From contig NC_079386.1 in assembly GCF_021018895.1 (NCBI RefSeq), positions 13,149,552 to 13,213,551 on the forward strand: a DNA stretch of 64,000 bases. The letters run 5' to 3'. This document shows positions 47,473 to 60,470 of the stretch, piece by piece. Made by a program: the position numbers and the translations under genes. Numbering within the stretch: the stretch's first letter is position 1; each line of letters opens with the position of its first letter. Under the pieces are notes generated by a model. The model was not told the origin of the DNA. It did not search any database and worked only from the letters and a program-made list of their open reading frames with translations. The DNA comes from Seriola aureovittata (Eukaryota; Chordata; Actinopteri; Carangiformes; Carangidae).

Positions 47473-49996
47473 GCAACAACCAAGTTCAAAGCAGATGCAT
47501 CAAGGTGGTGTGAGGCATCCTCCATATGTTGGCCCAATGAAAACAACTGATGCATTTTTTTTTTCTTTTCTTTTTTTTTTTAAACAATACTGTTTGATGC
47601 TTTCAGTGCATTTGTGCCTTGCGCTTACTTTGTAGAACCTCAGGGAAATCTCAAGTTGACTAAAATTAAAAGACAAAGAACTTGTCAGTAGCTAAGCCTC
47701 TTCTCTCATTTCACATGGATTAAACAAAGTGAGGGAAGGGGGAAGAAACCTTAGTACCATGAGACCTGACATACATAGACATCTCAGCAGCTTTTGTCCA
47801 TTGTGGAGATTAGGTACTGTTGTACATCCCTAATTAAAAAAATATTGTGATAAGTATAATAAAAGTTAGATGCAAAAGAAAACAGGCATGCACTTTATAT
47901 TTCTAGACATTTAGCCGACCAATAGAGGTTCAGTTTGTGGTTCTGACAGGAAATACAGCTCTACTACCTGTGACACCTGGAGCAGAGTCTAAACATTTGA
48001 CCTTCAGTTTCTGTGCTTCCTTTATCTGCATATGATAGACTTGGTAAAGGGCTTGGTAGATGAAAGATATTTCACTTGGTGCTCATAATCAACCACAAGC
48101 TTTTGCACTATGTACCGCATGGAAATACATGTTTTCTTTTGCATCATTCGTCAAATGCCCATCGCTCAGCCTATCTTAGTCCTGCAAAGTGTTTGGGAAC
48201 TTCGCTACAAGCTGGTTTAACAGAAGAAGAGTTGTGATGCCCTCACTCCCACTGTGATCAAGGAAGAAAACTAACTTTTCTCCTCCAGCCAGTGACGGAT
48301 AAATCTGCAGACAAATAAATATAGCTGTTTTCAAATTTATCAAGGATTTTTAAAATGGGATACAATTTATATACGATAGCTGGCTCCCTCCCAAAGATTT
48401 ATGAGCACTGGCTAGTGGCTGGTATTGATTTCACAACCTGGTGTTGATTACAGAGAATTAAGGTAATTTAAAATAAAATAAACCATTATAGAAGTCTGTG
48501 ATTCCACTGTATGCCATGTGCTAGGAGTTTCTCCCCTAAAGGTTATATTTGCATTCAAAGACACATTTCATGCAAATGGTACAATTTTTCTTTTTTCCAA
48601 ACAAAGAAACACACATTTCTTTTATGTTCATCTAAAAAAGAAGCTTATTTTCTTTTTATATATAGTTATATTTATATATATTGTATGTATATATATATAT
48701 ATATATCAGTTAATTCTTTTTTCTACACTTTTCCAGGGCAGGCACCGTACACACACTGGGTACAGAGGCATGCCACACTTGCATTGCTTTTTGCATTCTA
48801 CGGTTGGTTGGCTGGCAGGCACGATGTCATCCAGGCAGCGCTGCAGTTGGTGAGTGTATCCTATGTCTGCACCGACTTTAAACACGCGCACACACACATT
48901 TTGTCTCACTTTCCTGTGTCTTATGCGTCACATCCATACTCGTATAACCATACATGTCCCTTTCATCCTGGCACTGTAGTTGCAGAGGCAACGTCACACT
49001 GCCTAGATGACATCAGAGTAGGGGCGGGGTTAAGGGTTGGTCCAACAAGCTTCAAATGGAATAATAAAAGCAGTGCAGCAAGGCTCTGTGGCGCATGCAG
49101 AGATGGGCGGGGGGGGGGGTGAATGGGTCGGGACTGGGACAGCGAGGGTCAAAGGTCGGTGGAGGGTGTGCAAGGTTCAAATGGAAGGTGTGGGGTCTAG
49201 CCCAGGGTTGCAGACAGATTCATGAATGGGGGGGGGGGGAGAGTTTGAAGGGAAAGGGTGGCAAGGCAAGGAGGGTCAGTGCTAACTTCATGACGATTAC
49301 GTTTGTATTCAGTTTTTTTTTCTCTTTTTTCTCCTTATGTGATTTTTTTTTTGTTGTATTTTGATTTATATTTTGCTTTTTACAAATGGTTTAATGACAC
49401 AATTTAGGCTCAGAGTAGTGGATGGCTGAATCTACTGCTGGTTGTATGTTCAGAGGATGGAGATGGAGAGAGGTGTTATGGGAGAAACTTTGACTTTTAG
49501 TTCGCTACATGAGTTTTCAACTGTATACACAATATAAATAAACAGGGGGAGGGGTAATACTAATGCCAGTATATTGTTTTAAATAATTATTTGCTATTTG
49601 TGCTCAGTTATGTACTGTAGGATTGCAAGTATTTCCAGTAGTCATGTCTTACCCAAGTTGTTCCCCAATAACCTGGATTAAGTACGTGGAGCTTAGACTG
49701 CAGCTACTTTGTAATTGTCGTAGTTTTGAAAATTTGCATATTACAATGTGGTAATATGTGTTTAAAGTTATAAAATTACTAATTATCAGTCAAATAGTAA
49801 ACATATTCAAAATGTTAGAATTTATCTAGATTCAATCAGTAAACAGTTTATAAGTACACATAGAAAGTAGTAATGTTTAGTTAGATAATACTTGACTCAG
49901 CAAGAAAGTTGCGTATCTGTTCACGCAAAATCAAAATAGCTTAATTGTTCATCATACAGTGATGAGGCGTGGTCTAATGTCTGACCACAGCCTCAT

Positions 49997-49999
<3 letters not shown>

Positions 50000-50051
<52 letters not shown>

Positions 50052-50062
50052 ACACACACACA
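50000..50062 (+). repeat. (CA)n microsatellite
   Basis: CA run with a single TA interruption near 50,047. Confidence 0.95.
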
Positions 50063-51279
50063 GTAACATACTCCCAACAATCGCACATACATACACAAGC
50101 TCTGACATGCAGCTATATTGTATCTTGGGTTCTGTCAGAGGGACACTGCAGCGAGAAGGCGCCACCCTCCTGTCACCTCAACCAATCAGAAAACCCTCTC
50201 CACAGCTCCAGCAGAGAAAAGGAGTGATTAACTGATGGTACATCTAGAGAGAAAAAAATAGAGAGGAAGGAGAGATCCAATCGTATAATTAGTGAGGAGA
50301 ATGAAGAGGAGGCATGTGTGAGGAAGATGCATTGTGTTGATTCATGTCCATTTCGGATGCAGGATACACACTGCATATTCCGGCAACCATCCTGTCATCC
50401 TTCTCTCTCACTGGGGGTCAGTAACACACTCTCGCTGTGCTTCAATATGGTGTCTTGAGGGACTGGCTAAAAGCCAAATGAACTGGTGTGTGTGCGTGTG
50501 TGTTTGCGTGTGTGTCCACAATGCATACACAAAATGTGACATTGCAGAGTTTGAGAGAGTGTCTGAATCTACAGCACAAGCTTTCCACACTTTTTTTTTT
50601 TTTGTGTGTTTTGCTCTGGAAAGAAGTCATGTCTGCCCCTCCCAACCCTGTCCATCGCTCTATCCACCCCCAAATAAACGAATGCAAATGTGTCATTGCA
50701 CTCGCACGTGTCTAAACCTGCCTGTTGAGTTTTGTTGTGAGGAAATTAAGAGAATGTGGGAGGGAAGGGAAGGCTTGAGGTAACGGGGGAAGGGTAAAGA
50801 GGGGCATTGTGGAATAGTAATGAAGGGGAGTATTGATTTGAGTCACATGAGCTCAAAACCAAAGAGGCCGGGGAGGGTGCCTAGTCGGCGTGCCAGTTAG
50901 ATGTCTTCTATGAATGCCAATTTTTTTTTTTTCTCCCACAATGAAAAGGGAGGGGTAAAAGTACAAAAAATAGATTAATAAAATAGAAGAAAAGAAACAA
51001 ACTCTTTTAAAATGTAAAAGTATAATACAAAAACAACAGCAACAAAAGCATAATAGTAATAAAAACGTTAGTGACTTTAAAGATGAAATAGTAGAGGTGT
51101 TAAGTAGTACTTGAAGTTATCTCTAATGACACAAAATAAATAAAAGCTGTCAGAGGAGAGGATGCGGTCGGGGCTCTCAGGTGAAGGAGGGTCGTTGTTT
51201 TCTCTCTCTCTCTCTCTGTCCCTCTCTTTCTCCATCTCCCCCTCTCTCCATCTCTCTCTCTCCCTCTCCCTGTCACCTC

Positions 51280-51647
51280 TCACTCCTCACGGAGCTGCAG
51301 GCGGTAGCGACTGTAGCGGATCTGGAAGAAGAGCCTCTCCAGCGGCGAGCGGCTCATCCCGGGGAGCCTGTAGTCCTCGCTCTGGCCCGTTCGGCGGAAG
51401 CCCAGCGACTCGTAGAGCTTGTGGGCGGCCAACTTGACAGCCGTCGTGCCGAGGACAACAGCAGCGTAGTTGTTGCGCACCGCGAACTCCAGGACACGAC
51501 GACCCAGTGCCTTTGCGATGCCTTTGCCGCGGTAGCGAGAGTCCACCGACATGCGCCGCAGCTCGACCGTGTTGTCATCCTCACGGCCCTGCGCCGCCAC
51601 GATGCCCACCACACGTCCGTCGAGCACTGCCACCCAGAAACAGGAGC
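51280..51647 (-). CDS. NAT8L: NAT8L terminal exon: GNAT acetyltransferase domain
   Basis: 368 nt including stop (TGA at 51,282-51,280). It begins with GC, completing a Gly codon, then SCFWVAVLDGRVVGIVAAQG. The acceptor is TTTCGGCCAG. Beta strands (FWVAVLDGRVVGIVA), then NTVELRRMSVDSRYRGKGIA with the pyrophosphate-binding R-G-K-G-I-A loop, then AAVVLGTTAVKLAAHKLYES and LGF. This is the canonical GNAT order (motifs A and B). The exon is much more GC-rich than the surrounding intron and UTR. Confidence 0.97.
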
Positions 51648-54600
51648 CTGGCCGAAACAAGACACAATAATAATCAGCTTTGGCTTGTATGAGCAGGGTA
51701 TAGCAAAGGCTTTAGTTAAAGCTTAAAACTTAAAGGAGTAATTCAACATTTTGGGAAAGAAAAAGAAGATTGACACCATTCATGTCCTTGTGGTGAACCC
51801 AAAGCCAGCTGTTTTGTTAGCTTAGCATAAAGACTGGAAGCAGGGAGGAACAGCTAGCTTGGCTCTGTGCAGGGGAAACAAAATCAGCCTACCTTGACCT
51901 CTTAAACTCATTAATTAACACATTTACAATATATGGCACTTTCTCCTCTCACACTTTAGAGGTGCAGGCTAGCTGTTTTCCCCTATTTCCAGTCTTTGTG
52001 CTAAGCTAAGCTAACCAGTTCCTTGGATTTACCATACAGACTTGAGAGTGATATTGATCCTTTCAGCTAATTCTTGCCAAGCATGCGAATAAGCATATTT
52101 TCAAAAAGATTGATCTATTCTGTTGATACTGTCATTCTGCAATGGCTGCTTATTTTAAATATTAATTAATATGTCAATTATTTTAGGATTAATTGTCATA
52201 TACTTATTGTTATATAAGCATAGAAAGGGGTTGAACACCTTGGTTTTGAAGTTTCTCTGTCACAGACCCACACACTCAGCTGCTCCAATACACTGTGTAG
52301 CTCGAGACTATATTTCAGTTCTTAATAATATATGCATCCTTTATGGAATAAACAAACAGACTGATAATTAGAATGGATGAGGGGTGTCTAGGGTAGAAAC
52401 ATGGGTCAAAATGAATGTCCTGTGTTTCCATTACCAGCATGTTGCATCATGTCGTATAGCTTAGATGCTCTGATTGGAGAGAACAGGGGAGAGAGAACAA
52501 AAGAAGGGATACAGGGAGTAGATGAGTGAGGAGGGCAGAGACCAGCGTCTGACTGGTGCTTAATGGCATTAGCTACTCTGTGAGATGCTGCTGATTAAAA
52601 GCACAGGCATGATGGAGCAGTCACTTAGAGCTCACAGCGTAGTGGAACAGAGTGACAGATCTCAGAGAACAGAGTAAAACTTTGCCAAGTTTACACAAGA
52701 TTGTGCTATAGGAATTAAATTTCATTTTGTCACGTAAAAACATCATAGACAGGAACAAAACACTGGCATCTTTACAGCAGTACTGTATCAGGGACTTGCA
52801 GAGTTAATACATCAGACAGACAGACAGATTGATAAAAAAAAAAAAAAAAGAAAGACTAGCACACATACAGATAGACAAACAAGGTTAGACCAATACAGAT
52901 AAAAATGTCAGCAGACAATGCTCCTCCACCAGAGTACAGATAAGAGCTTGAATATCAACTCATTTAATGTCAATATACATTCATGCTGCAGTTTCTAAAC
53001 TGTTCACTTTGATACAGTATGATTATGCTCGCGAATTATTTTCCTTTTTAGCCTTTAAATGGCATTTTCAATAATTATAGTTTGGTTTATTGGGACAAAA
53101 CAACATGAACAAGAGCTATAGAACATTTTAACTTTGATTTCTCTCATCGGCTGTGTCACTACCTTTGACTTCATTAGTTGAAACATCTGTGTTACTTTTA
53201 TGTTTAGATTCAGAGCTAGAGAATGACTCCCTTCTGAGAAAAATTAAAACACAGTTGAATTCCCGCTGTTACTCCGCACATTGCCCCGGCATGGCACAAT
53301 CACACAAACTTCACAGGGTGTTAAATAGCAGAAAGAGCAGAGAGAAATGTCAGTAAATGTTGCAGGTCATCGTGCTTCTTTGAAATCATTCACTTTTGAA
53401 TCTTAATCAGTCAGTTTTTTTAAATTAATATGCCGTGTAGGTGTAGACCCCTTGCTCATTTCCTTTACAGATCATAATCTTTCAAGGAAAACGACCCTCT
53501 CGACCTCGTGTTTTTATTGCGTAACCGTGTTCAAACAGCCTTTCCATCAATGTCAGCAGTATTTACGGCATGTGTTGGCGGTGGTTGTACTAAAATGCCA
53601 TCTGTTTATTATAGATAAAGTAAATCTGAGAGGGCTGTGACTGGCAGAGGCTGACGTGCAGTCAGTAAAAAATCTGCGCCCGTCTGTCCACGAGCTCTGA
53701 ATCCTAATTCTCTCTCTCTCTCTTTCCTTGCCTTTACACATAACCTCTCCTTTATTTCTACTGAATCTCTCACTCACACGCACACACACAAACAGACGGT
53801 CACATTAACATCATGCCTCTCTGCTGGATTCCCCGTGAGTTAGGCAGGATTTCATGCCCCTGAAGCCCTGTATTAAGCTGATCTGGAGGCTTCTGTTACT
53901 GAATCAAACAACTGTCACATATAGGATGCAGCAGCAACAGGAAAGCCCGAGTAACATCCTGCCCTCCCAGTGCTCAACTAGTGTTTCACTAATCTTTCAG
54001 GGGAGGTGTGATTATGAATTAAATGCTGGAAGAGTCATAGCTCCTTGCAGTGGTGAAATGCACCCTCCTGAATACCCTGAATAACTACAAACTTAGAGGA
54101 TGGCCTAACTCTCTAACTAACTAACTGTGACTGGTGGGTGATTGTTGAAGAGATTGTTCTGTGCAACTCAGAAGTTTTAAGTAGTTATGTGTCTCACAGC
54201 CTTCACTAAATACTATGGAATGATGCCTCATTATAGGCAGATGTCAAAGCTGCGGTGTTACTCCTGTGGCACTCTGCCGGCATTATTATGCTCGTGCGTG
54301 TGGTTGTGTGTGTGTGTTGGAGGTGTAGGAGGGGGGGGATACGCTTCCATAAAGCCCTGATGACCATCTGTCTGAACTGAGCCTGTGCCAGGAATGAGGA
54401 CAGCACAGGAAAGCATACACGCCAACCACCCCTCTGCCTATCTGCTCATCAGACTGTGTGTATTACTTAAGACCCAGTCTCAAAAAGCTCACTTAGATCA
54501 CAACAACAATGAACTACACTGAGAGAAAAAAGTCAGAAATATTGTTATCCCTCTCCCTCTGACTCGGCTTTTCTTGTAAGCTAAGGAGGGTATATTGATC

Positions 54601-57600
54601 TCGAAGCTTCCTAACATCACGGCTTAACATCTGCTGCAACTGACACTGCTGCATCTGACACTGCTACTATTAAACTGCATGGACTTAGCGAGCTATCTTT
54701 ATTTCTGCTGGGAACTGCACTTCCTGAGAGATAGGAAGATAGAGAGAGACAGAGACAGACAGAGTTTTTTTGGCACAAAAGAAAGTGGTGGAGCCATAAT
54801 GATGTGCTCTTATGGGTCATTTTATTTATATGAGATGAAGATGCCCTCGACCCTCGTGTCTGCAAATCTGCAAGTGAAATATCACGATTGATGCAAAATA
54901 GAAGGTGCATTGTGGCATACTGCCGCATATACTTCTTTTTCTACATAATTCCTTAGTCTAGAGAAACTGGGCTTCTTACCAGAGGCTCATAGAGGGAAAT
55001 GTGAGGACTGTGAAGGAGTAACACTTATTGTAAAGCGTCTCTTGGGCAGGTCACTTGACTCCTAGCTCCTTGAGTGAGGCTGTGTCGGCCACTCGGCAGT
55101 ATGAAGTGGATCTATTAAGGGATTTTAGCCATGCTAGTGGCAAGGCACTAGGAATGGCAGTATCACTGTTCTGATTGCCATGAAATGTGCTAATTAGCAA
55201 ATGGTACCATCCTAAGCAAAGACACTGACCATGGTAAACATTATAACTACTAAATAAGGGCATGTTTAGATTGTCACTGCGAGTATGCTAGCTTGCTGAT
55301 GTTAGCATTTTGCTCCAAGCACCACTGTGCCTAAGTACAGCCCCACAGAGCTGATACTATGTTTGCAGGTCTTACCAAGTCTTATTAAAGACTCCTTACA
55401 GTCCAGACCTGAGATATAATCTGTTTAGTACTTTGTAATAGTTTTGGATTTTAGCTTTCTAGCATTTTTACTTTGTCTGTGAGACAGGTGGGACAGAGTG
55501 AGCTGATTGGGACTAGTTTTTTCCTCTCTAGATATGTGTCACAGGTCCTTTGTCCTAATTCAGAGCTGCTTAGTCCTTCATGATTTGGAAAAGGGGATGA
55601 GTAAGAATCAATAACAACAAGTATCCTTGTGATGGTTTTGAACAAGGCACTCAGCTCCCTGTTGCTACAGCCCAGCATCTCGTTGCCTAAGAGTAAAGCT
55701 TCACACAGTGGTAATAACAGTCCACCGCCCATGTCTTAATGTGTTTGTAAGTGAGGCCAGAAAGTCTTATGAATGAGCTAACTCAGAGGAAAAGCGGGGT
55801 GATAAAGAAGAAGAAGAAGTCACTCATCTGTCTTCTCTGAAAGAAGGAGTGTGCAGAGGAGGAGGAGGGAGGAGAGGCATCTGTGTAATAGTGATGAGCC
55901 TGAAAGGATCCATTATTGCTGCTAGGGCATACAAACGCAAGGGGGGGGGGGGGGGGGCAGAGAATCTACCGTTATTACAGAGGGGGAGGGGACTTGAAGA
56001 ATACAGATGATCTTAAGACAAGAAATACTGTAAATCAAGGCTGGAAGGAAGAGCTTTGAGCCCTCACACAAGCAAAAATCTGATTCTTTTTAATGCAACA
56101 GATCTAATTTCTTTAACTACTTTACAAGGATATTAATAAGCCTCTGTGCATGTGTGTGGGAGTGTTAAACACTTGCTGATGTTGTGATATGAAGCCTGTA
56201 CACGAGCAAAAAAAAAAACAAAGAAAAAACACAAAAGCACAACAAGGGGAATACTTTTTGTGGTGTCTAACAAGATTATTCTCTTTTCCTACAGATGAAA
56301 CCTAGAGGGCTAATTCAGTTGATAAGCGTTCAGTCTAGACGCCGCCTCACTGCAGTGTAGTTCACTTCTCTGTCAGCCAAACGTCGTCCTGAGCACTCTG
56401 TGGGTGTAAGCCCTCATGAAAGCTCATAAGTAGCTTGACTCTATTCTCTGTGTATTCTCACTAATTATTTTGTGTTCTAACAATCAAACAGTGACTTTGT
56501 GGTTATTTTTATATTTCTCAGCAGCATGTGTGTCATTGTTGCAGGGTTCATTAAGCACCAGTGATTTATGTTTCAGGAGTGGCTCTGGGTTGAAACTGTT
56601 GCATCACTGCATGATTAATTGGACCCTGTGATGCGTTAGATGGCAAGCTAGTGGTGATAGCTCCAACTGGGATAAATGTGCAATATCCAGTTATGTCAAA
56701 GTATAAATTTGTATCCTAACAATCAGTTCTGACCACAATCTTGTCACCTGCTTCACGAAAAAGATTGTTGGGGCAGGCTATCAAAACTCAAAAAGGCTTC
56801 GAAAGCAGCTTTTTTTCCTATATATTCATGGCCTGAAAACCCTGAGTGATTATTTTGCATCACTTTTACATCATTGCATGTAGACAGGCTGTTGCCAGTT
56901 TGCAAAGAGTTTAGTTTACTGTGACGTGCTGTATGTCTGTATCTTCTTAATGAAATGTACGACTTCTCCCTTTTAAAGAAGAGTTTTTCTAGTGTTCCTT
57001 GGGCTTATACGTCACATACAACCTCTTTAATGCCCTTCCATACACACATACACACACCATCTTCTTCAGATCAGAGCTCGGAGTATGGATTAGCCTGTAA
57101 CGTACAACCCACACATCAGCAGTTTCTTCCTCCGTCATGAACAAATAAGTGTGAGAGGAATGTGACCCTCAGACACAGCACATGCTTTACAGATGCGTTA
57201 CAGAAAATGACTAATTCATGTGTATTGAAGCCTTCGCCATCAAGTTGGCTTCAAAGCCAAACTCAGTATGCAAAGGAGACTGACGCATTAACCTGTGTGT
57301 TGTCACGTGTGTGTGTTTATCCACTTTACAGAGACTCACACACTCCGACAGCGTTCCCCGTTACATTTCCATTAGCTCAGAGGAGCTCATTATCCGGCCC
57401 TTTACTGTTGGTTTTACTGCCTTCCTGCCCATCAACGTGTCTATGCATGTTGTTTTGTTTGTATGCAAACCTGCAGGTACATGCTCACATTTTACACACA
57501 TGCTACACTTTACTGTGTTCATGCCATTGTTCACAGGGCTGCTACATCTCCAGCCTGAACCTCTCTCTCCCTGCTCATTCCTGGGGTCAAAGGCCATCAG

Positions 57601-58852
57601 GGTGGGCTTCACACCAACATGCTTAAAGTGACTCCAGATTATTACATCTTAATCTCTACATACTGTATGCTGTTCCTCTGTCAGTCAAGACCAAACTCAT
57701 TTGGCTCCAGCTGCAGAAATCTATAGAGCAAATAAGTAATCACCCAGCGATCTATAACAGGGTTTGAAATTGCTTATCGGTCGTGATCAAGCATTGTGAT
57801 TGGTCACCAGAGTGACAATGCTGCAATTAATGACGCAGCTGTTGACTCGTCATCTACTCTTTCCAGTGGGTGTCTTTGTTCAGTATTGATTTAAGCAGAC
57901 TGCGAAACAAAGGCTGAGGCTAGTGAGATTACAATACATTATTAATGATCGGCTCCACTTCCTCAGAACGCTGAATAGACAAGAGATACACATGTTCACG
58001 TTCTTGCAGAGTGCAGCGAAGGTAATGGACTAGTGAGGTCTCCACTTTCTCAGTATGCACTGTCTGGGAACAGCAGAGTCAGCCAGTCATGTAAAGGACA
58101 ACAGGCTGAACATATTAGGATTTTGGAGTGCTTCCATGTTGTTCTGACCTTTTCAGGCTTTCAGACCTTTTTCTGACTGAGTAAGCTCATTCATGGGACT
58201 CCGAGGCTTCACACCAAAACAGGGGCAGTGCACTGTACTCCTGCTGTACGGACTTCTCTAAAATCACAGAAAACAAATTGCATGATTTGTCCGACCAACA
58301 GTCCAGAATATCCAAAAGATATTCAATTTACAATGATAGAAAAGCACTAAATCAACAACAAATATAAATCCTTTTTTTTCTTGATAAATTTTTTGATTAA
58401 TGACCTGAACATGGTTATTTTGCTCTGTATCTTTTTATCTACAGTATACAATTTTTTCTAGTTGTTAATTATAATTAAATTACTTGCGGCTCAATCAGCA
58501 ACAAGAGGGAGGGATAGGAGAGGAAAAGGTTGCTTATTAATCTGAGCTGCTTCAGCTGACGAGTCTGAAATATACCCAGGGGAACCATTTGTCTGTGTGT
58601 TAACCAGCAAACTCTTTATATCTCCATCTTGCTCACGTGCACACAACAAATATCTTATAGTTGAGGAGCACACCCCTCCCTCCGATGCCCCCATTTTCTA
58701 TGTAGCACTCACTTCCTTTCCTCCCTTCACACATTTTCCCTTTCTCTCTCTGTCTATCTCCCTCTTTCTGTCGCTCAGAGCTAAAATAAGCACAGCAGGT
58801 ACCGGCGGAGGAAGCTGCTCTCTCCCCTGGAACAGAGCGAGTGCAAACTCAT

Positions 58853-58931
<79 letters not shown>

Positions 58932-60421
58932 CTACAATGAGACTGACCGGCAGATATTATAACGTCTCCTGCCTCGATAAGACCCTGCAGTGGTAATGAC
59001 GCCTCATTAAACAGCCAGTATAACAGAGTGGCTATCACTTCCAGCCACGGAGGGTTTGGCTCAGCGTCTAGTGTCGCCCTCATTATATTACATTCACTTT
59101 TTAGGCACTAAGCTGCTTCAGAGTGACCTGAAGTGATTGAGCAAGTAAAGAGTTCAAGCGAAGGGATATGTCTTCCACCTACTGCTTGCACACCTCCTTT
59201 CTGTATTTACAGTCGGTTTCCCTTTTCAGAAAAGCTGTTGTATCTTCCTCAGCTCAATGAGATTAAGTGACGGAGTGTCATAGTAATGATAGTTGCATTC
59301 ATTTCCTATGAGAGAAGCCATGTGATAACCATGTGAGCACTGCCTGATGAGAACAGTGCTGACATGAACTGAGCCCAGATATAGTGATAAACACTGGAAA
59401 AGATCCATGAGAATGAGCACAACACCAACATCAAAACAGCTGGTGTTTGTTGCTTTCAGATGTAGACTTCACTATTTCAGCAGCATACTAAAGCTCTGGA
59501 AGGCTAAAGAAATAACGTCACCTTGGTAACCCACGATTCCAGCAAGTCTAGTTTAGCTCAAGTCTACTCTAGCTTGTCAAGTAGGAAGTTATTCTTCTGC
59601 TGTTTATTATATTTGACAATATTAAAATTGAAAATCTTCACCGTCACCCAAAATGCTGCTGCCTGTAACTTGTCGACAATATCAGTTTACTTCCGAATAG
59701 CTTCAGTATAACTCAGTGTTATCTTCTTATTTTGAGGGAATTGCAGGTCTTGTCCTTCTGGTCTGACTCATGCACCCTGTATCTGATAACGTATCCACAC
59801 TGTGTATTGTTGAGAACTTCCAGTGCAGGACTACAAAGAGATTAGATGAGTGCAGCAGAAGGAATTAGGGTCAGATGCTCGTGGATAAAAGCTTATGGAC
59901 GAATAAGTTCAGAGGTATTTTGCAATTGTTTTATCTGGATAAAATACCCTCAATGGTTTAGTCTTTTGTCTTCATGTTCAGTTCCTCTCAGCAAACGAAG
60001 CGTAGTTTTTAACACATCAATGGTGACATATTGATTGCCAGGTTGACTGATTATTGGTTTTTCACTTGCAATGAGACTTGGGCCAGCAGATGTTGTATTG
60101 TAATTTCACCAATTTGACCTTGTCAACCTCCGATTGAACTGTTTAAGTCAAATAATGGTCTTCAGAGTCCAAAATCATTTTGAAAGCTGAACTGATAATA
60201 CTGTGAATTTGAAAACGGTTCAATCCATTTCCTTCATTTACTTTAAACAGATTCAATTTCATTTCAAATTGTGCTTTGAAAATTGAATTTGTATATAAAA
60301 CTCTTCCAGCATCATCAGCTGTTATGTCAGAGGAAACAAGCTATTGGTTCTTTTTTTGCAGTGCCATATACCTTTATACCCCCAGCCATTGTTCCTTCAT
60401 TTTGCTTTATGACCCCTCCAC

Positions 60422-60470
<49 letters not shown>

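Larger units (their letters stand above)
44600..51279 (-). other. NAT8L: presumed long 3' UTR / downstream region of NAT8L
   Basis: 6.7 kb with no coding similarity, directly after the NAT8L stop codon on the minus strand. Just after the stop is a GA-rich (minus-strand) tract at 51,195-51,270. Candidate minus-strand AATAAA signals lie at 47,132-47,127, 45,348-45,343 and near 44,609. Low-complexity tracts include CT at 47,429-47,470, CA at 50,000-50,062 and G-runs at 49,107-49,118 and 49,228-49,238. I cannot tell which signal ends the transcript; NAT8L in mammals is remembered to have a long 3' UTR. Confidence 0.4.

Noticed and set aside
48511..49122. 203-codon plus-strand open frame
   Set aside because: Crosses TA and CA repeats in the antisense of the NAT8L 3' region; no recognisable domain.
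51181..51726. 181-codon plus-strand open frame
   Set aside because: Antisense shadow of the GC-rich NAT8L terminal exon.
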